This document shows positions 47,464 through 56,488 of a DNA stretch of 64,000 nt, piece after piece (the first letter of the stretch is position 1; every line of letters begins with the position of its first letter). This stretch comes from Spartinivicinus marinus. Lineage in GTDB: Bacteria; Pseudomonadota; Gammaproteobacteria; Pseudomonadales; Zooshikellaceae. The stretch covers positions 4,980,501-5,044,500 of the forward strand of contig NZ_JAPJZK010000001.1 in NCBI RefSeq assembly GCF_026309355.1, in the 5' to 3' direction. The notes beneath the pieces were generated by a model. The model was not told where the DNA came from. It made no database searches and saw nothing but the letters and a program-made list of their open reading frames with translations. Made by a program: the position numbers and the translations under genes.

Positions 47464-48156
47464 TTAGCCTTGTTTTTTGGCTTTTAAACGGGCCAGAATA
47501 TCGTTAGCACTGGATGCGCCAGGTTTAATTCCAGCGGCTTTCATTTTTGACTCTAAGTTGGTATCGCTATGCTCTTCTGACATTTCTTGCGCGGCTTCCA
47601 TTTGGGCAGCACGTTCTGCTTGTTTTTTCTTGATTCTGTCGAGTGAATCAGTTGCAGTTTGCATTTTTGAATTGGCCCCACTATAGCGGGCTGCAACGGC
47701 TGCTTGGGCTTTTTGCACGCTATCGGTTGCCTTTACTGTATCGACTTGCTGTTTAAGGCGCCTCAAATTGCTTTCAGCATGGGTAACGGCTTTTCGTAAG
47801 TTTTCGACGCTTTGGCTAAAGCCGCTTTTTAATTCTTCTTCGGTTGCCAGCTGTGACTCATAATCTGCAATTTTTTCTGCAATTTCTACTGCTAATGTTT
47901 CATTGCCTTTTTCTAAAGCCTGGCTGGCATAGGTTTCATATTCACTGATTTTAGTTTTTAGTTGGCTGCATTTATCGTTGGCGAGTTTTTCTTTGGCCAT
48001 AATATTCGCTAGAGCGGTTTTCGAGCGGTTAAGCTCTTCACCAGCGTCACGAATTTCCTGGTCAAGGATGCGCAAGGCTTGATTATCAACAATCACTTCG
48101 CCAATTTCTGTTGCACCACCACGAACGGCTGTCATTAGTTTACTCCAGATGCTCAT
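47464..48156 (-). CDS. PspA/IM30-family protein (YjfJ-like)
   Basis: This is a 230-residue PspA-family protein, almost wholly coiled coil (residues about 20-185), starting MSIWSKLMTAVRGGATEIGE. PspA/Vipp1 proteins form membrane-associated ESCRT-III-like assemblies in envelope stress. A paralogue (YjfJ) is encoded after yjfI in E. coli, as here with a 4-bp overlap, so this is the YjfJ subgroup rather than the pspABC system; no pspB, pspC or pspF is nearby. It has a C-terminal acidic/Ala-rich tail. Confidence 0.88.
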   Translation of the reverse strand: MSIWSKLMTAVRGGATEIGEVIVDNQALRILDQEIRDAGEELNRSKTALANIMAKEKLANDKCSQLKTKISEYETYASQALEKGNETLAVEIAEKIADYESQLATEEELKSGFSQSVENLRKAVTHAESNLRRLKQQVDTVKATDSVQKAQAAVAARYSGANSKMQTATDSLDRIKKKQAERAAQMEAAQEMSEEHSDTNLESKMKAAGIKPGASSANDILARLKAKKQG

Positions 48157-48782
48157 GCGCTTGCTCCTTCCGGTTTAACCAAAAAACGTTCATAGGCTTC
48201 AGATGCTTTGATAACATTGTCCGCCAGGGTCTCTATTTCAAATACAATACTAGGGATGATTGACGAAGCACTTAATGCACCAAATAAACAGTAGTAATCT
48301 TTACCATCTGGCCAGCGGTCCAGGCTAATACTCGATAGAGGTAGTAGCTTGTGGGTGCGTAGTACTTCTTCATTAAAGGCAGTGATGTCATTGATTTCTT
48401 CTGTTGACCAGAGAATCACTTCAGCCAGAATTTGTTCACCAGACACGCTGAGGAAGATGGGAATATCAGCGTACTCATGCATAACAATGTGCAAACACTG
48501 GTCGGTACCTTCAATTATTTCTAAAGTGGCTGCATCTGATTTAAATAGCTCAACATTGTTGAGCTCTTCATACAGCGACTGGGTGTTCCATAATGTTTCT
48601 TCAGCCATTGTGATCCTCTCTATATCGCTCGGTTGCGTGTCTGGTAGGCGTAAAACTTTCTCTACTTGTCGCAGAGTAGAAGCATGTTCAGGCAATATCC
48701 AGACATCTTTTTTGATCAGGCCCTGTGCCCGCAAGCGCTCTCTAAACATGCGTTGATAGTGGGCGCCAGACTTGCGAGTCAT
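48153..48782 (-). CDS. yjfI: DUF2170 family protein YjfI
   Basis: A 209-residue cytosolic protein that corresponds to the DUF2170/YjfI family, a companion of PspA-like YjfJ. The N terminus is basic (RKSGAHYQRMFRERLRAQGL). The remainder is alpha/beta with acidic patches (IEGTDQCLHIVMHEYADIPIFLSVSGEQILAE). AGGAG stands six bases before the ATG. It is the first gene of the operon and its 394-base upstream region carries clustered ACATGT sites. No biochemical function is known to me. Confidence 0.82.
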   Translation of the reverse strand: MTRKSGAHYQRMFRERLRAQGLIKKDVWILPEHASTLRQVEKVLRLPDTQPSDIERITMAEETLWNTQSLYEELNNVELFKSDAATLEIIEGTDQCLHIVMHEYADIPIFLSVSGEQILAEVILWSTEEINDITAFNEEVLRTHKLLPLSSISLDRWPDGKDYYCLFGALSASSIIPSIVFEIETLADNVIKASEAYERFLVKPEGASA

Positions 48783-48802
48783 GCTTTTCTCCTAAGTGTT
48801 AT

Positions 48803-48916
48803 ACATGTTGTTTGTTACATGTAATGATCTAGAGTTTACCTGTAAGGTTGGAGGAAGTCTATGTTGTATCACATGTAATTACTTTGACAGGTGATCTTTT
48901 AATATGTTTCACATGT
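48803..48916 (-). promoter_or_regulatory. Cluster of four ACATGT-centred sites upstream of yjfI
   Basis: ACATGT occurs at 48803-48808, 48817-48822, 48871-48876 and 48911-48916. The second is within the perfect palindrome TTACATGTAA (48815-48824), and the last three share the extension ACATGTAAT. On the minus strand the third lies between a possible CTGTCA (-35) and TACAAC (-10), where a repressor would act. Regulator unknown; function inferred. Confidence 0.5.
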
Positions 48917-49004
48917 AATAGTTCATTTTCACCATTCTTGCAACTACTATTGAGGATGTCGCAAACGCTGAGAAAAATGGAGTGATATAAAAGGGCTGGA
49001 GCTG

Positions 49005-49055
49005 TTGCTTGAGGCAGCCGACTTTTTTGGAGTCACAACAACGAGCCTCAGGCAA
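49005..49055. repeat. Stem-loop in the yjfI-kptA spacer
   Basis: TTGCTTGAGGC (49005-49015) and GCCTCAGGCAA (49045-49055) pair over 11 bp with one G-T mismatch, with short inner GACT/AGTC arms. It lies 18 bases before a TATAAT at 49073-49078, which may be the kptA -10 box though no -35 is recognisable. A partial match (ATGGAGTGATAT, 48977-48988) to the dispersed repeat lies just left. The whole 394-base spacer has no gene. Confidence 0.45.
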
Positions 49056-49176
49056 ACATTAGCAGCCCCTAGTATAATTAAGGTGTAGTGTTTCAGTAGG
49101 GATTGGTTTTTCCTGCGTTAGCACAATTAAGTTGTTGTATTTGATGTACAGAGAAAGTCCAAAGTAAGTAGTTAAT

Positions 49177-49722
49177 ATGTCAAAGTCTGATATTCATTGC
49201 AGTAAGTGGTTAAGTTATGTGCTCAGGCATCGGCCAGATGAAGTGGGGATAAGCATAGATCCACATGGCTGGGTTGATGTAAGTGGGTTATTAGAGGCTG
49301 CCCAGCAGAAAAAAATTCCTCTAGATAAAGAAAAGCTTTTATTCATTGTTAAGACCAATGATAAGCAACGCTTTAGCCTAAGTGAGTGTGGAAAGAAAAT
49401 TCGTGCTAATCGTGGCCATTCAATACCTGTTGAATTGTCATTGCCTGCACTTACACCTCCTGATGTACTGTATCATGGTACAGCGACCCGATTTCTTAAG
49501 GCCATTCGTCGTGAAGGGGTTAAGTCGATGAGGCGCCAGCATGTGCATTTATCCGAGGATACTGCATCTGCTCATGAGGTGGGTACCCGTCATGGGGTGC
49601 CTCGTATTTTGGCTGTTGACGCAAAAAGCATGGCAGCAGCAGGTTATAAGTTTTATCAAGCGATTGATAGTATTTGGCTAACAGACCAGGTTCCCGCTAA
49701 ATATATTCATTGGGATATTTAA
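49177..49722 (+). CDS. kptA: RNA 2'-phosphotransferase KptA
   Basis: KptA/Tpt1 removes an RNA 2'-phosphate using NAD+, via an ADP-ribosylated intermediate. The 181-residue protein has the winged-helix N domain (CSKWLSYVLRHRPDEVGISIDPHGWVDVSGLL) and catalytic half with KTNDKQRFSLSECGKKIRANRGHS, LYHGTATRFLKAI and RRQHVHLSED. The expected Arg-His-Arg-Arg active-site set seems intact. No RNA ligase or splicing gene is near, as is typical of bacterial KptA, whose substrate is unclear. Confidence 0.92.
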   Translation: MSKSDIHCSKWLSYVLRHRPDEVGISIDPHGWVDVSGLLEAAQQKKIPLDKEKLLFIVKTNDKQRFSLSECGKKIRANRGHSIPVELSLPALTPPDVLYHGTATRFLKAIRREGVKSMRRQHVHLSEDTASAHEVGTRHGVPRILAVDAKSMAAAGYKFYQAIDSIWLTDQVPAKYIHWDI

Positions 49723-49806
49723 CAACGGCGTGGAAGTTAGCAGTAACAAGCCGCCTTGTGTAGTATGGAACAATATTTTTAACTAACGAGACTAATTGGA
49801 ACGATT

Positions 49807-50583
49807 ATGGAGTGGATTGCTCAGCCAGAAGCCTGGGTAGCACTGGCTACCTTAACTGCACTTGAGATTGTGCTTGGTATAGACAACATTATATTTATTT
49901 CAATTCTGGTTGGGCGTTTGCCTGAAGAGCAACGACAAAAAGCTCGTATTATTGGGTTAGGCCTGGCCATGTTTATGCGAATTGGTCTGCTTTTGTCGCT
50001 GTCTTGGGTAATGGGGTTAACAGACAATTTGTTTAGCGCCTTCGGTCAGGATATTTCTGGGCGAGACCTTATCTTGCTCGGTGGTGGATTATTCTTAATT
50101 GGTAAAAGTACCTTGGAAATTCATAATTCCTTGGAAGGTGAAGGGGAGCATGGTCAGCATAAGGCAGCTGCTAGCTTCGCGGCAATCCTGGTGCAAATTG
50201 CCATTATTGATATGGTTTTTTCTCTAGACTCAGTGATTACTGCGGTAGGATTGGCCAAGCATGTACCAGTGATGGTGCTGGCAATTATTATTTCGGTTTT
50301 AGTGATGATGCTGGCTGCAAAAGCAATCAGTGATTATGTTGATAAAAACCCCACTATAAAAATGCTGGCACTAAGCTTTCTTGTGCTAATTGGCACGGCG
50401 CTGGTTGGCGAAGGCTTGGATATGCACATTCCTAAGGGTTACATTTATTTTGCCATGGCCTTTTCTGTGATAGTGGAGCTACTCAACCTAAAAGCCCGTG
50501 GAAAATCCAAAGACCCGGTTCATTTACATCGTACCTTAATTGAAAAAGAGCAGGCCGCTGATCAGCAAGTGAAGGGTAGTTAA
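49807..50583 (+). CDS. TerC-family integral membrane protein
   Basis: This 258-residue protein has about seven transmembrane helices and the TerC/YgdQ motifs TALEIVLGIDNIIFISILVGRLP and VFSLDSVITAVGLA. The conserved acidic residues in the membrane (in GIDN and SLDS) are typical of this probable metal-ion exporter family (Alx/MntX-like relatives handle manganese). The C terminus ends in a charged tail. It sits alone between kptA and pyrD; no tellurite genes are present. Substrate uncertain. Confidence 0.88.
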   Translation: MEWIAQPEAWVALATLTALEIVLGIDNIIFISILVGRLPEEQRQKARIIGLGLAMFMRIGLLLSLSWVMGLTDNLFSAFGQDISGRDLILLGGGLFLIGKSTLEIHNSLEGEGEHGQHKAAASFAAILVQIAIIDMVFSLDSVITAVGLAKHVPVMVLAIIISVLVMMLAAKAISDYVDKNPTIKMLALSFLVLIGTALVGEGLDMHIPKGYIYFAMAFSVIVELLNLKARGKSKDPVHLHRTLIEKEQAADQQVKGS

Positions 50584-50714
50584 TAATCGACGAAAAAGCA
50601 GAGTTTATATTTAATAAATAAGCATTTTGAGTCGATTTTTAACGCAGTATTTGCAAGCACAGTAGTTTTGCGACAACCTCGAAGGAGGTGTGGTGCTAGC
50701 TAACTTGCCAAGGT

Positions 50715-50773
50715 TATAATGCAGCACCGCCTCTTCCTCTTATAGATATCACTAAACAAGTGGTATCTATAAG
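50715..50773 (+). promoter_or_regulatory. Candidate pyrD promoter and leader hairpin
   Basis: A TATAAT at 50715-50720 without a clear -35 would start a transcript near 50727. The first structure in it would be a 14-bp stem (50739-50752 with 50760-50773, loop TAAACAA, one G-T pair). The leader to the pyrD ATG would be about 97 bases. The hairpin does not cover the ribosome-binding site (AAGGGGT, about 50813-50819). Confidence 0.45.
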
Positions 50774-50823
50774 TAGGGGGCAGCGCTCGCCGTTAATCAG
50801 CATTTTTTTATTTAAGGGGTATT

Positions 50824-51852
50824 ATGTATCAGCTTGTGCGTCAACTGCTGTTTAAGTTTTCCGCCGAGACTTCCCATGAATTAGGGTTGGATATGATTGG
50901 TGCTGGTGAACGGTTGGGGTTAACTCAGCGTTTTATTAAACCCATCCCAGAGCAACCTGTTGAAGTGATGGGGCTTCGTTTTCCTAACCCTGTTGGGCTG
51001 GCAGCTGGGCTGGATAAGAATGCTGATTACCTAGCAGGGCTGGGTGCTTTAGGTTTTGGATTTATTGAGGTGGGTACTGTTACTCCTCGGCCTCAGCCTG
51101 GTAATCCGAAGCCACGCTTATTCCGATTACCAGAAGCGGAAGCTATTATTAATCGAATGGGGTTTAACAATAAAGGCGTAGATCACCTGGTTGAGCAAGT
51201 AAAGTGCAGCCGTTATCAAGGAATTCTAGGGATTAATATTGGCAAAAACTTAGATACTCCCGTAGAAAAGGCAGTAGATGATTATTTGATTTGTTTGAAT
51301 AAAGTCTACCCCTATGCAGATTATGTGACGGTTAATATTTCGTCACCTAATACACCTGGCTTGAGAAGCTTGCAATACGGTGATGCATTGGCGGCATTAT
51401 TAGCCCGTTTAAAAGAGGCCCAGGCAAAGTTAGCTAGCCAATATCAAAAGCAAGTACCCCTGGCGGTAAAGATTGCGCCTGATATGACTGCCGAAGAAAT
51501 CAGCCAAGTGGCGGAGGTATTCTTAGCTCATCAGATTGATGGGGTCATAGCAACCAATACCACCATTGATAAAAATCAGGTCAGCCATTTACCCCATGGC
51601 AATGAACAGGGGGGCTTAAGTGGAAAGCCACTGGTTGAGCAGTCTACTGAGGTTATTAAGCAGCTTGCCCAAGTACTTAAGAGGCAAATTCCCATTATTG
51701 GTGTGGGTGGGATTCATGATGCTGCCAGTGCTGCGGCTAAAATTGAGGCGGGGGCCGCATTGGTGCAAATCTACAGCGGTTTTATTTATCAGGGTCCACA
51801 ACTAATTCGTGATGCAGCGGAAGGCGTGAGGTCAGCAAAGAGTAGTAGCTAA
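50824..51852 (+). CDS. pyrD: Dihydroorotate dehydrogenase (quinone), class 2
   Basis: PyrD oxidises dihydroorotate to orotate with quinone, at the inner membrane, in pyrimidine synthesis. The N-terminal helical segment [22 protein letters not shown] is the class 2 membrane-association extension. The barrel has [15 protein letters not shown], the catalytic Ser in [11 protein letters not shown], and the FMN-phosphate motif [15 protein letters not shown]. The 342-residue length is standard. rmf follows on the opposite strand. Confidence 0.97.
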   Translation: MYQLVRQLLFKFSAETSHELGLDMIGAGERLGLTQRFIKPIPEQPVEVMGLRFPNPVGLAAGLDKNADYLAGLGALGFGFIEVGTVTPRPQPGNPKPRLFRLPEAEAIINRMGFNNKGVDHLVEQVKCSRYQGILGINIGKNLDTPVEKAVDDYLICLNKVYPYADYVTVNISSPNTPGLRSLQYGDALAALLARLKEAQAKLASQYQKQVPLAVKIAPDMTAEEISQVAEVFLAHQIDGVIATNTTIDKNQVSHLPHGNEQGGLSGKPLVEQSTEVIKQLAQVLKRQIPIIGVGGIHDAASAAAKIEAGAALVQIYSGFIYQGPQLIRDAAEGVRSAKSSS

Positions 51853-51939
51853 AATAAAGGCCTTTTTCTCTGCTTGTAGGTAGCTTGGTTGCTGGTATTT
51901 TGGTTTGAGTAGTTTCTTTTAGGCTATTCGAAAATTACC

Positions 51940-51969
51940 AGAAATAAAATGGCCCGCCTAAGCGGGCCA
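51940..51969 (-). terminator. Intrinsic terminator of rmf
   Basis: TGGCCCGC (51950-51957), loop CTAA, and GCGGGCCA (51962-51969) form a perfect 8-bp GC-rich stem. On the minus strand it is followed by a T-rich run (complement of the A-rich 51940-51949). It ends the rmf transcript 16 bases past the stop; pyrD ends 98 bases to the left. Confidence 0.8.
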
Positions 51970-51985
51970 GTGTGAATCATGAAAG

Positions 51986-52195
51986 TCAGTAATGTTTAGA
52001 GTATATTTTATGAACACCGGAAACGCCGGTGTAACCGTCCCACTGATCTGACCACCCCTCTCGCCAGCCATTTAACCACGACTGCTTTACTTCATCTTGA
52101 CCGTGGGGGCAGACATCCTGTGAACGGCCTGAAATTCCAACTTGATAACCCTTTTGAAATGCTCTTTCAGCTTTGCTTCTTTTGTGTCTTCTCAT
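51986..52195 (-). CDS. rmf: Ribosome modulation factor Rmf
   Basis: Rmf turns 70S ribosomes into inactive 100S dimers in stationary phase. The 69-residue basic protein begins MRRHKRSKAERAFQKGYQVGISGRSQDVCPH, with the family's central SWLNGWREGWSDQWDG. It is slightly longer than the 55-residue E. coli protein through its C-terminal tail. Convergent with pyrD, as in Pseudomonas, and followed by a strong terminator. Stringent or stationary-phase control is expected from the family, but no promoter could be assigned. Confidence 0.95.
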   Translation of the reverse strand: MRRHKRSKAERAFQKGYQVGISGRSQDVCPHGQDEVKQSWLNGWREGWSDQWDGYTGVSGVHKIYSKHY

Positions 52196-52845
52196 AGTGT
52201 GAATAGCCTCACTGGTTATACACTGGACTCTTTCCAGAAACTTCTCTTGAGGTTTTGGTTTTGCCTAAGTTGCACTTGTAACAACTGAACTGTGCCACAA
52301 GTAAGTAATGCCCTGCAAAGGACAATGTTTACACCCGCTTCACCCTGAAAGTGTTTAGAGGTAATTATGTATACCCCCTCAATTCACTCTTAATTTGGTG
52401 AGGCGTTATGATATGAATAGCGCATTGCGTAACTTGTGTTAAGAATTGATTAAGAATAGACATATTCGTTTTTATACAACACTCCTCTATCCCTTGGTCC
52501 TTGTCGCTTATAGCTGTGGTAGTTGATTATCGCAGCAGCTTCTTAGTTGCCGGAATGCTACTCTCATAATCTATGTTTAAGTATGGACCAGTACAAGTGA
52601 AAAAAGTGCCGAATGGTAAGTTATGAGTATTCTTTATAATGTATTGGCTTTATTGTTGAGTAACTGTTGTGTTAACAAGGGATACTATTTCCTGTTCCCG
52701 ACAGCAGTTCCAGAACACCCTGTCACTCCATATCGGAAACTATATTTACTGATCACGCCCTTTCGCGACACCCTTATGGGGCGGCATAGACTATAATACT
52801 GGACTACCCCGTTAAGTACGTTAGAATGCGCTGCTCTTGAAGCGA
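52196..52845. repeat. 650-base rmf-rlmKL spacer with dispersed repeat copy D
   Basis: No gene of useful size is seen. It contains the divergent control regions of rmf and rlmKL. Copy D of the repeat family is at 52711-52733 (CAGAACACCCTGTCACTCC then ATAT, minus orientation), followed by CGACACCCTT at 52766-52775, the same right-hand box that follows copy C in the nupC-deoC spacer. Confidence 0.6.
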
Positions 52846-55050
52846 ATGAGCAATGCGGTAATGATCAGCCCCACCCAATTTCAATTGACTGCCACCTGCC
52901 CAAAAGGGCTAGAACAGCTATTAGCTGAAGAGCTTAGTCAGCTAGGTGCCAGTGATATCAAGCAAACAGTCGCAGCAGTGAATTTTACTGGCACTATGGA
53001 GACAGCTTATCGAGCCTGCTTGTGGTCACGGTTAGCAAACCGAGTGCTGCTCAAACTCGCTGAGTTGCCAGTAAAATCGAAAGAAGAGCTATACCAGCAA
53101 CTACAAACCATTGACTGGGCTGATCATATTGATGTTGATAGTGATTTCTTGATTGACTTTACTGGCGCCTCAGAGGCTATCCGCAATACTCGCTTTGGTG
53201 CACTGACAGTAAAAGATGCGATTGTTGACCAGTTTAGAAACAAGTTTGGTAGGCGCCCTAATGTTGCTAAAGAGCAACCTGGGGTGCGGGTATCGGTCCG
53301 ATTAAAGTATGACCAGGTAACAGTCGCCATTGATTTGGCTGGTATTAGCTTGCATGAGCGAGGCTATCGGCGTGAAGCAGGGATGGCACCATTAAAAGAA
53401 AACCTGGCTGCTGCGATGTTAGTTCGCGCTGGCTGGCCAAGTTTGAAAGCTCAATCAGGCAGTTTGGTCGATCCCATGTGTGGAGCTGGCACTCTGTTGA
53501 TTGAAGCGGGATTAATGGCTGCCGATATCGCTCCCGGCTTGTTAAGAAACTATTTTGGTTTTCAGGGTTGGTTGGGACATATTCCTGCCATATGGAATAA
53601 GTTGGTGGCTGAAGCTAAGCAACGTCGTGAGCAGGGAATGAGTCAACAGTTTCCGGTTATTTGTGGTTTTGAACCAGGTTATAAAGTGCTTACTAAAGCG
53701 CAGGCAAATATTGAAAGGGCAGGCTTAGCTGGCGTTGTTAAGATAAAACAGGTGGATTTGGCACAGCTAACTCCTAGTGCTATTGAACACATGCCCACTG
53801 GTTTAATGATAACAAACCCACCCTATGGTGAGCGGCTCGGCAATGAAGCCAGCCTGGTTTATCTCTATCAACATTTAGGCGAAAAAATGCGGCAGTGCTT
53901 TTCTGGTTGGCAGGCAGCTTTTTTAACCAGTAGCGCAGACCTAGCCAGAAGAACCCAGTTACGCTCCCATAAACATTATAAATTGTATAATGGAGCATTA
54001 GAGTGTGCTCTTTATTTGTTTGCCATTCCTGAGGAAAATTTTGCAACGGATGCTTCCATAAAACGCGCATCCGTTGATAAATCTGTTCAACAGGCAACAA
54101 CACATATTCGGCTATCGAAAGGGGCTGAAATGTTTGCCAATCGGCTTAGAAAAAATCTAAAACAATTAAAAAAATGGCGCAATCAACATAATATCCATTG
54201 CTATCGCTTATATGATGCAGATATGCCAGAGTATGCGGTTGCAATTGATTGTTATAATGAATGGGTGCATGTTCAGGAATATGCACCACCTAAGTCAATT
54301 GACCCAGAAAAAGCAGCTGCGCGTTTAAACGATATTATCAGTGCATTACCTGTGGTATTGGACGTTCCAGAAAAGCAAGTCATTGTCAAACGACGAGAAC
54401 AGCAGCAAGGTAAAAAGCAATACCAAAAGCGCGACAGTCGTGGTGAGTTTATGCAGGTTGAAGAACATGGCTGCCAGCTGCTGGTTAATTTGCAGGATTA
54501 CCTGGATACAGGTTTATTTTTAGATCACCGGCCAATTAGGCATATCATTCAACAACAAGCGAAAGGTAAACGGTTTCTGAACCTGTTTTGTTATACCGCA
54601 TCAGCCTCTGTCCATGCGGCAAAAGGCGGTGCGGTAAAAACAACCAGTGTTGACTTATCAAAAAACTATTTAAATTGGGCTGATAAAAACTTTAGATTAA
54701 ATGGCTTTTCTCAGCAGCGTCATCAACTAGTAGAAGCTGATAGTTTGGCTTGGTTAAAAGAACAAACTCAGCGCTATGACTTGATTTTTATTGATCCCCC
54801 TACTTTTTCTAATTCTAAAAAACTAAATCAAGACTTTGATGTGCAGCGAGATCATGGTGAGCTGATTATGCAGGCAATGAGGTTGTTGACCAGAGAGGGG
54901 GTGTTGTACTTCTCCAATAATTTCCGTAAATTTAAAATAGATGAAAGCTTATTGGACAAGTTTAAGGTGAAAGAAATTACCCCAATAACTATCGATCCAG
55001 ATTTTCAGCGTAATGCAAAAATTCATCGGTGCTGGGAAATTAGGTATTAG
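52846..55050 (+). CDS. rlmL: 23S rRNA guanine methyltransferase RlmKL
   Basis: This bifunctional enzyme makes m2G2445 and m7G2069 in 23S rRNA. The N-terminal half has a THUMP domain (about 45-160) and the RlmL methyltransferase with DPMCGAGTLLIEA (near 209) and TNPPYGERLG (near 323). The C-terminal half is RlmK with FLNLFCYTASASVHAAKGGA and FIDPPTFSNSKK (near 648). The 734-residue length is standard. The start is uncertain between ATG 52846, ATG 52861 and an upstream TTG 52837; none has a strong ribosome-binding site. Confidence 0.95.
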   Translation: MSNAVMISPTQFQLTATCPKGLEQLLAEELSQLGASDIKQTVAAVNFTGTMETAYRACLWSRLANRVLLKLAELPVKSKEELYQQLQTIDWADHIDVDSDFLIDFTGASEAIRNTRFGALTVKDAIVDQFRNKFGRRPNVAKEQPGVRVSVRLKYDQVTVAIDLAGISLHERGYRREAGMAPLKENLAAAMLVRAGWPSLKAQSGSLVDPMCGAGTLLIEAGLMAADIAPGLLRNYFGFQGWLGHIPAIWNKLVAEAKQRREQGMSQQFPVICGFEPGYKVLTKAQANIERAGLAGVVKIKQVDLAQLTPSAIEHMPTGLMITNPPYGERLGNEASLVYLYQHLGEKMRQCFSGWQAAFLTSSADLARRTQLRSHKHYKLYNGALECALYLFAIPEENFATDASIKRASVDKSVQQATTHIRLSKGAEMFANRLRKNLKQLKKWRNQHNIHCYRLYDADMPEYAVAIDCYNEWVHVQEYAPPKSIDPEKAAARLNDIISALPVVLDVPEKQVIVKRREQQQGKKQYQKRDSRGEFMQVEEHGCQLLVNLQDYLDTGLFLDHRPIRHIIQQQAKGKRFLNLFCYTASASVHAAKGGAVKTTSVDLSKNYLNWADKNFRLNGFSQQRHQLVEADSLAWLKEQTQRYDLIFIDPPTFSNSKKLNQDFDVQRDHGELIMQAMRLLTREGVLYFSNNFRKFKIDESLLDKFKVKEITPITIDPDFQRNAKIHRCWEIRY

Positions 55051-55382
55051 GATAAGTATATAAAGACTATATGGACTTACATGGCTATGTTCTCTGTTGC
55101 AAAAAACTTAATATTAAAACTGAGCCTACAGAGTATTAAAAGCATGGTGTGGTTGCCAAGGATGGTGGAATGTAATTCATACAAAGTGTAGTAGCTGTTA
55201 CCTGCAAGCCATTTCAAGCTGACTAGGTAAATTACAACCATTAAAAAACATTACACAATAGCAACATTTTTATTAAACGATTATTATTTGTAGGCATAAT
55301 TTGGTAGTGCTCATTTTATAAATACTTTGTAAGTAGGTTGCTAAACTACAAGTAAGGGACCGTATATAAAGTGAGATTTGCT
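55051..55382. other. 332-base spacer before the NADAR-RibA gene
   Basis: AT-rich and without a gene, terminator or recognisable FMN riboswitch. AAGGGA at 55354-55359 is the only ribosome-binding candidate, and suits the GTG at 55371 (11 bases) slightly better than the ATG at 55383. Confidence 0.4.
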
Positions 55383-56444
55383 ATGGCTGATGCTATTCAG
55401 TTTTATGAACCTAAAGAGCGTTATGGATTTTTGTCTAATTTTTCATTGCATTCTATTGTCATCGATGGGGTTACTTGGCCTACTGTAGAACATTATTACC
55501 AATCCAGTAAGTTTTTAGCTGCAGATATTATTGCCCGAATACATCATGCAGCAACGCCTGAGCAAGCCTTTAAAGTTAGTCGTCAATACAGTAAACAAGT
55601 ACGACCAGATTGGAATAATATAAAAGAAACTGTGATGATGCGAGGTTTGCGCTGTAAGTTTCATCAGCATCACCCACTGGCGCATTGGTTAGTAGCAACT
55701 GAAACACAGCCTATTGTTGAGCATAGTTTTTCTGATGCCTACTGGGGAGATGGGGGCGATGGCCATGGCAAAAATCGATTAGGGCAGTTGTTAATGGCGC
55801 TCCGTGATGAGTTGAAAAACAAACATCCTTATAAACTAATTCGCTATGTAGATGCTGCACAGTTGCCTACGCAGTTTGGGGTGTTTACTATGCATGGGTT
55901 TATTCAGTCCGATAATAATGTTGAGCACTTGGCGCTTACCTATGGAAAACTGGATGTAACTAAACCAGCATTAATCCGATTACATTCAGAATGCTTGACC
56001 GGTGATGCTTTATACAGCTTACGCTGCGATTGCGGTTTTCAATTGCAGAAATCGCTGGAAACCATAGTCTCTCATGGGAGTGGTGCATTATTATATCTAC
56101 GACAAGAGGGGAGAGGAATAGGGTTACTTAATAAAATACGTGCCTATCATCTTCAAGATAAAGGCGCTGATACTGTAGAAGCGAATGAGCGATTAGGTTT
56201 TGCTGCGGATATGAGAGAGTATCACTTTTGTGAAGGAATGTTGCATTATCTAGAAATAGATAAAGTAAAGTTAATGACCAATAATCCAAGAAAAGTACAA
56301 GCATTGTGTATTGCAGGGATTAACGTAGTAGAGCGTGTGCCTTTGCAGGAAGGACATAATATACATAATGAAAACTATTTAGAAACTAAGTCTCGTAAAT
56401 TACGACATATGTTTTCTAAAGAAGATGATTTTAGCTTGTCTTAG
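55383..56444 (+). CDS. NADAR N-glycosidase - GTP cyclohydrolase II (RibA) fusion
   Basis: Residues about 1-150 form a NADAR/YbiA domain: [30 protein letters not shown], and [21 protein letters not shown]. Residues about 160-350 are RibA, with zinc cysteines in [21 protein letters not shown], the active-site region [28 protein letters not shown] and [12 protein letters not shown]. RibA opens GTP to the first riboflavin intermediate. The NADAR enzyme is known to hydrolyse early, reactive riboflavin intermediates, and such fusions have been described, for example in Vibrio vulnificus. Both halves appear catalytically intact. An in-frame GTG at 55371 is an alternative start. No other rib genes are nearby, so this is probably an accessory RibA copy. 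Confidence 0.92.
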   Translation: MADAIQFYEPKERYGFLSNFSLHSIVIDGVTWPTVEHYYQSSKFLAADIIARIHHAATPEQAFKVSRQYSKQVRPDWNNIKETVMMRGLRCKFHQHHPLAHWLVATETQPIVEHSFSDAYWGDGGDGHGKNRLGQLLMALRDELKNKHPYKLIRYVDAAQLPTQFGVFTMHGFIQSDNNVEHLALTYGKLDVTKPALIRLHSECLTGDALYSLRCDCGFQLQKSLETIVSHGSGALLYLRQEGRGIGLLNKIRAYHLQDKGADTVEANERLGFAADMREYHFCEGMLHYLEIDKVKLMTNNPRKVQALCIAGINVVERVPLQEGHNIHNENYLETKSRKLRHMFSKEDDFSLS

Positions 56445-56488
56445 TTTTTTAATGTAATGTCGAAAAAAGAGTATGTTAAGGAGAAAAT

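Noticed and set aside
48884-48889. Perfect TTGACA on the + strand in the yjfI-kptA spacer as a -35 box
   Set aside because: No acceptable -10 box lies 16-18 bases downstream and no gene starts for almost 290 bases.
55051-55382. Possible FMN riboswitch upstream of the NADAR-RibA gene
   Set aside because: The conserved RFN element motifs are not present and there is no terminator or sequestering hairpin near the start codon.
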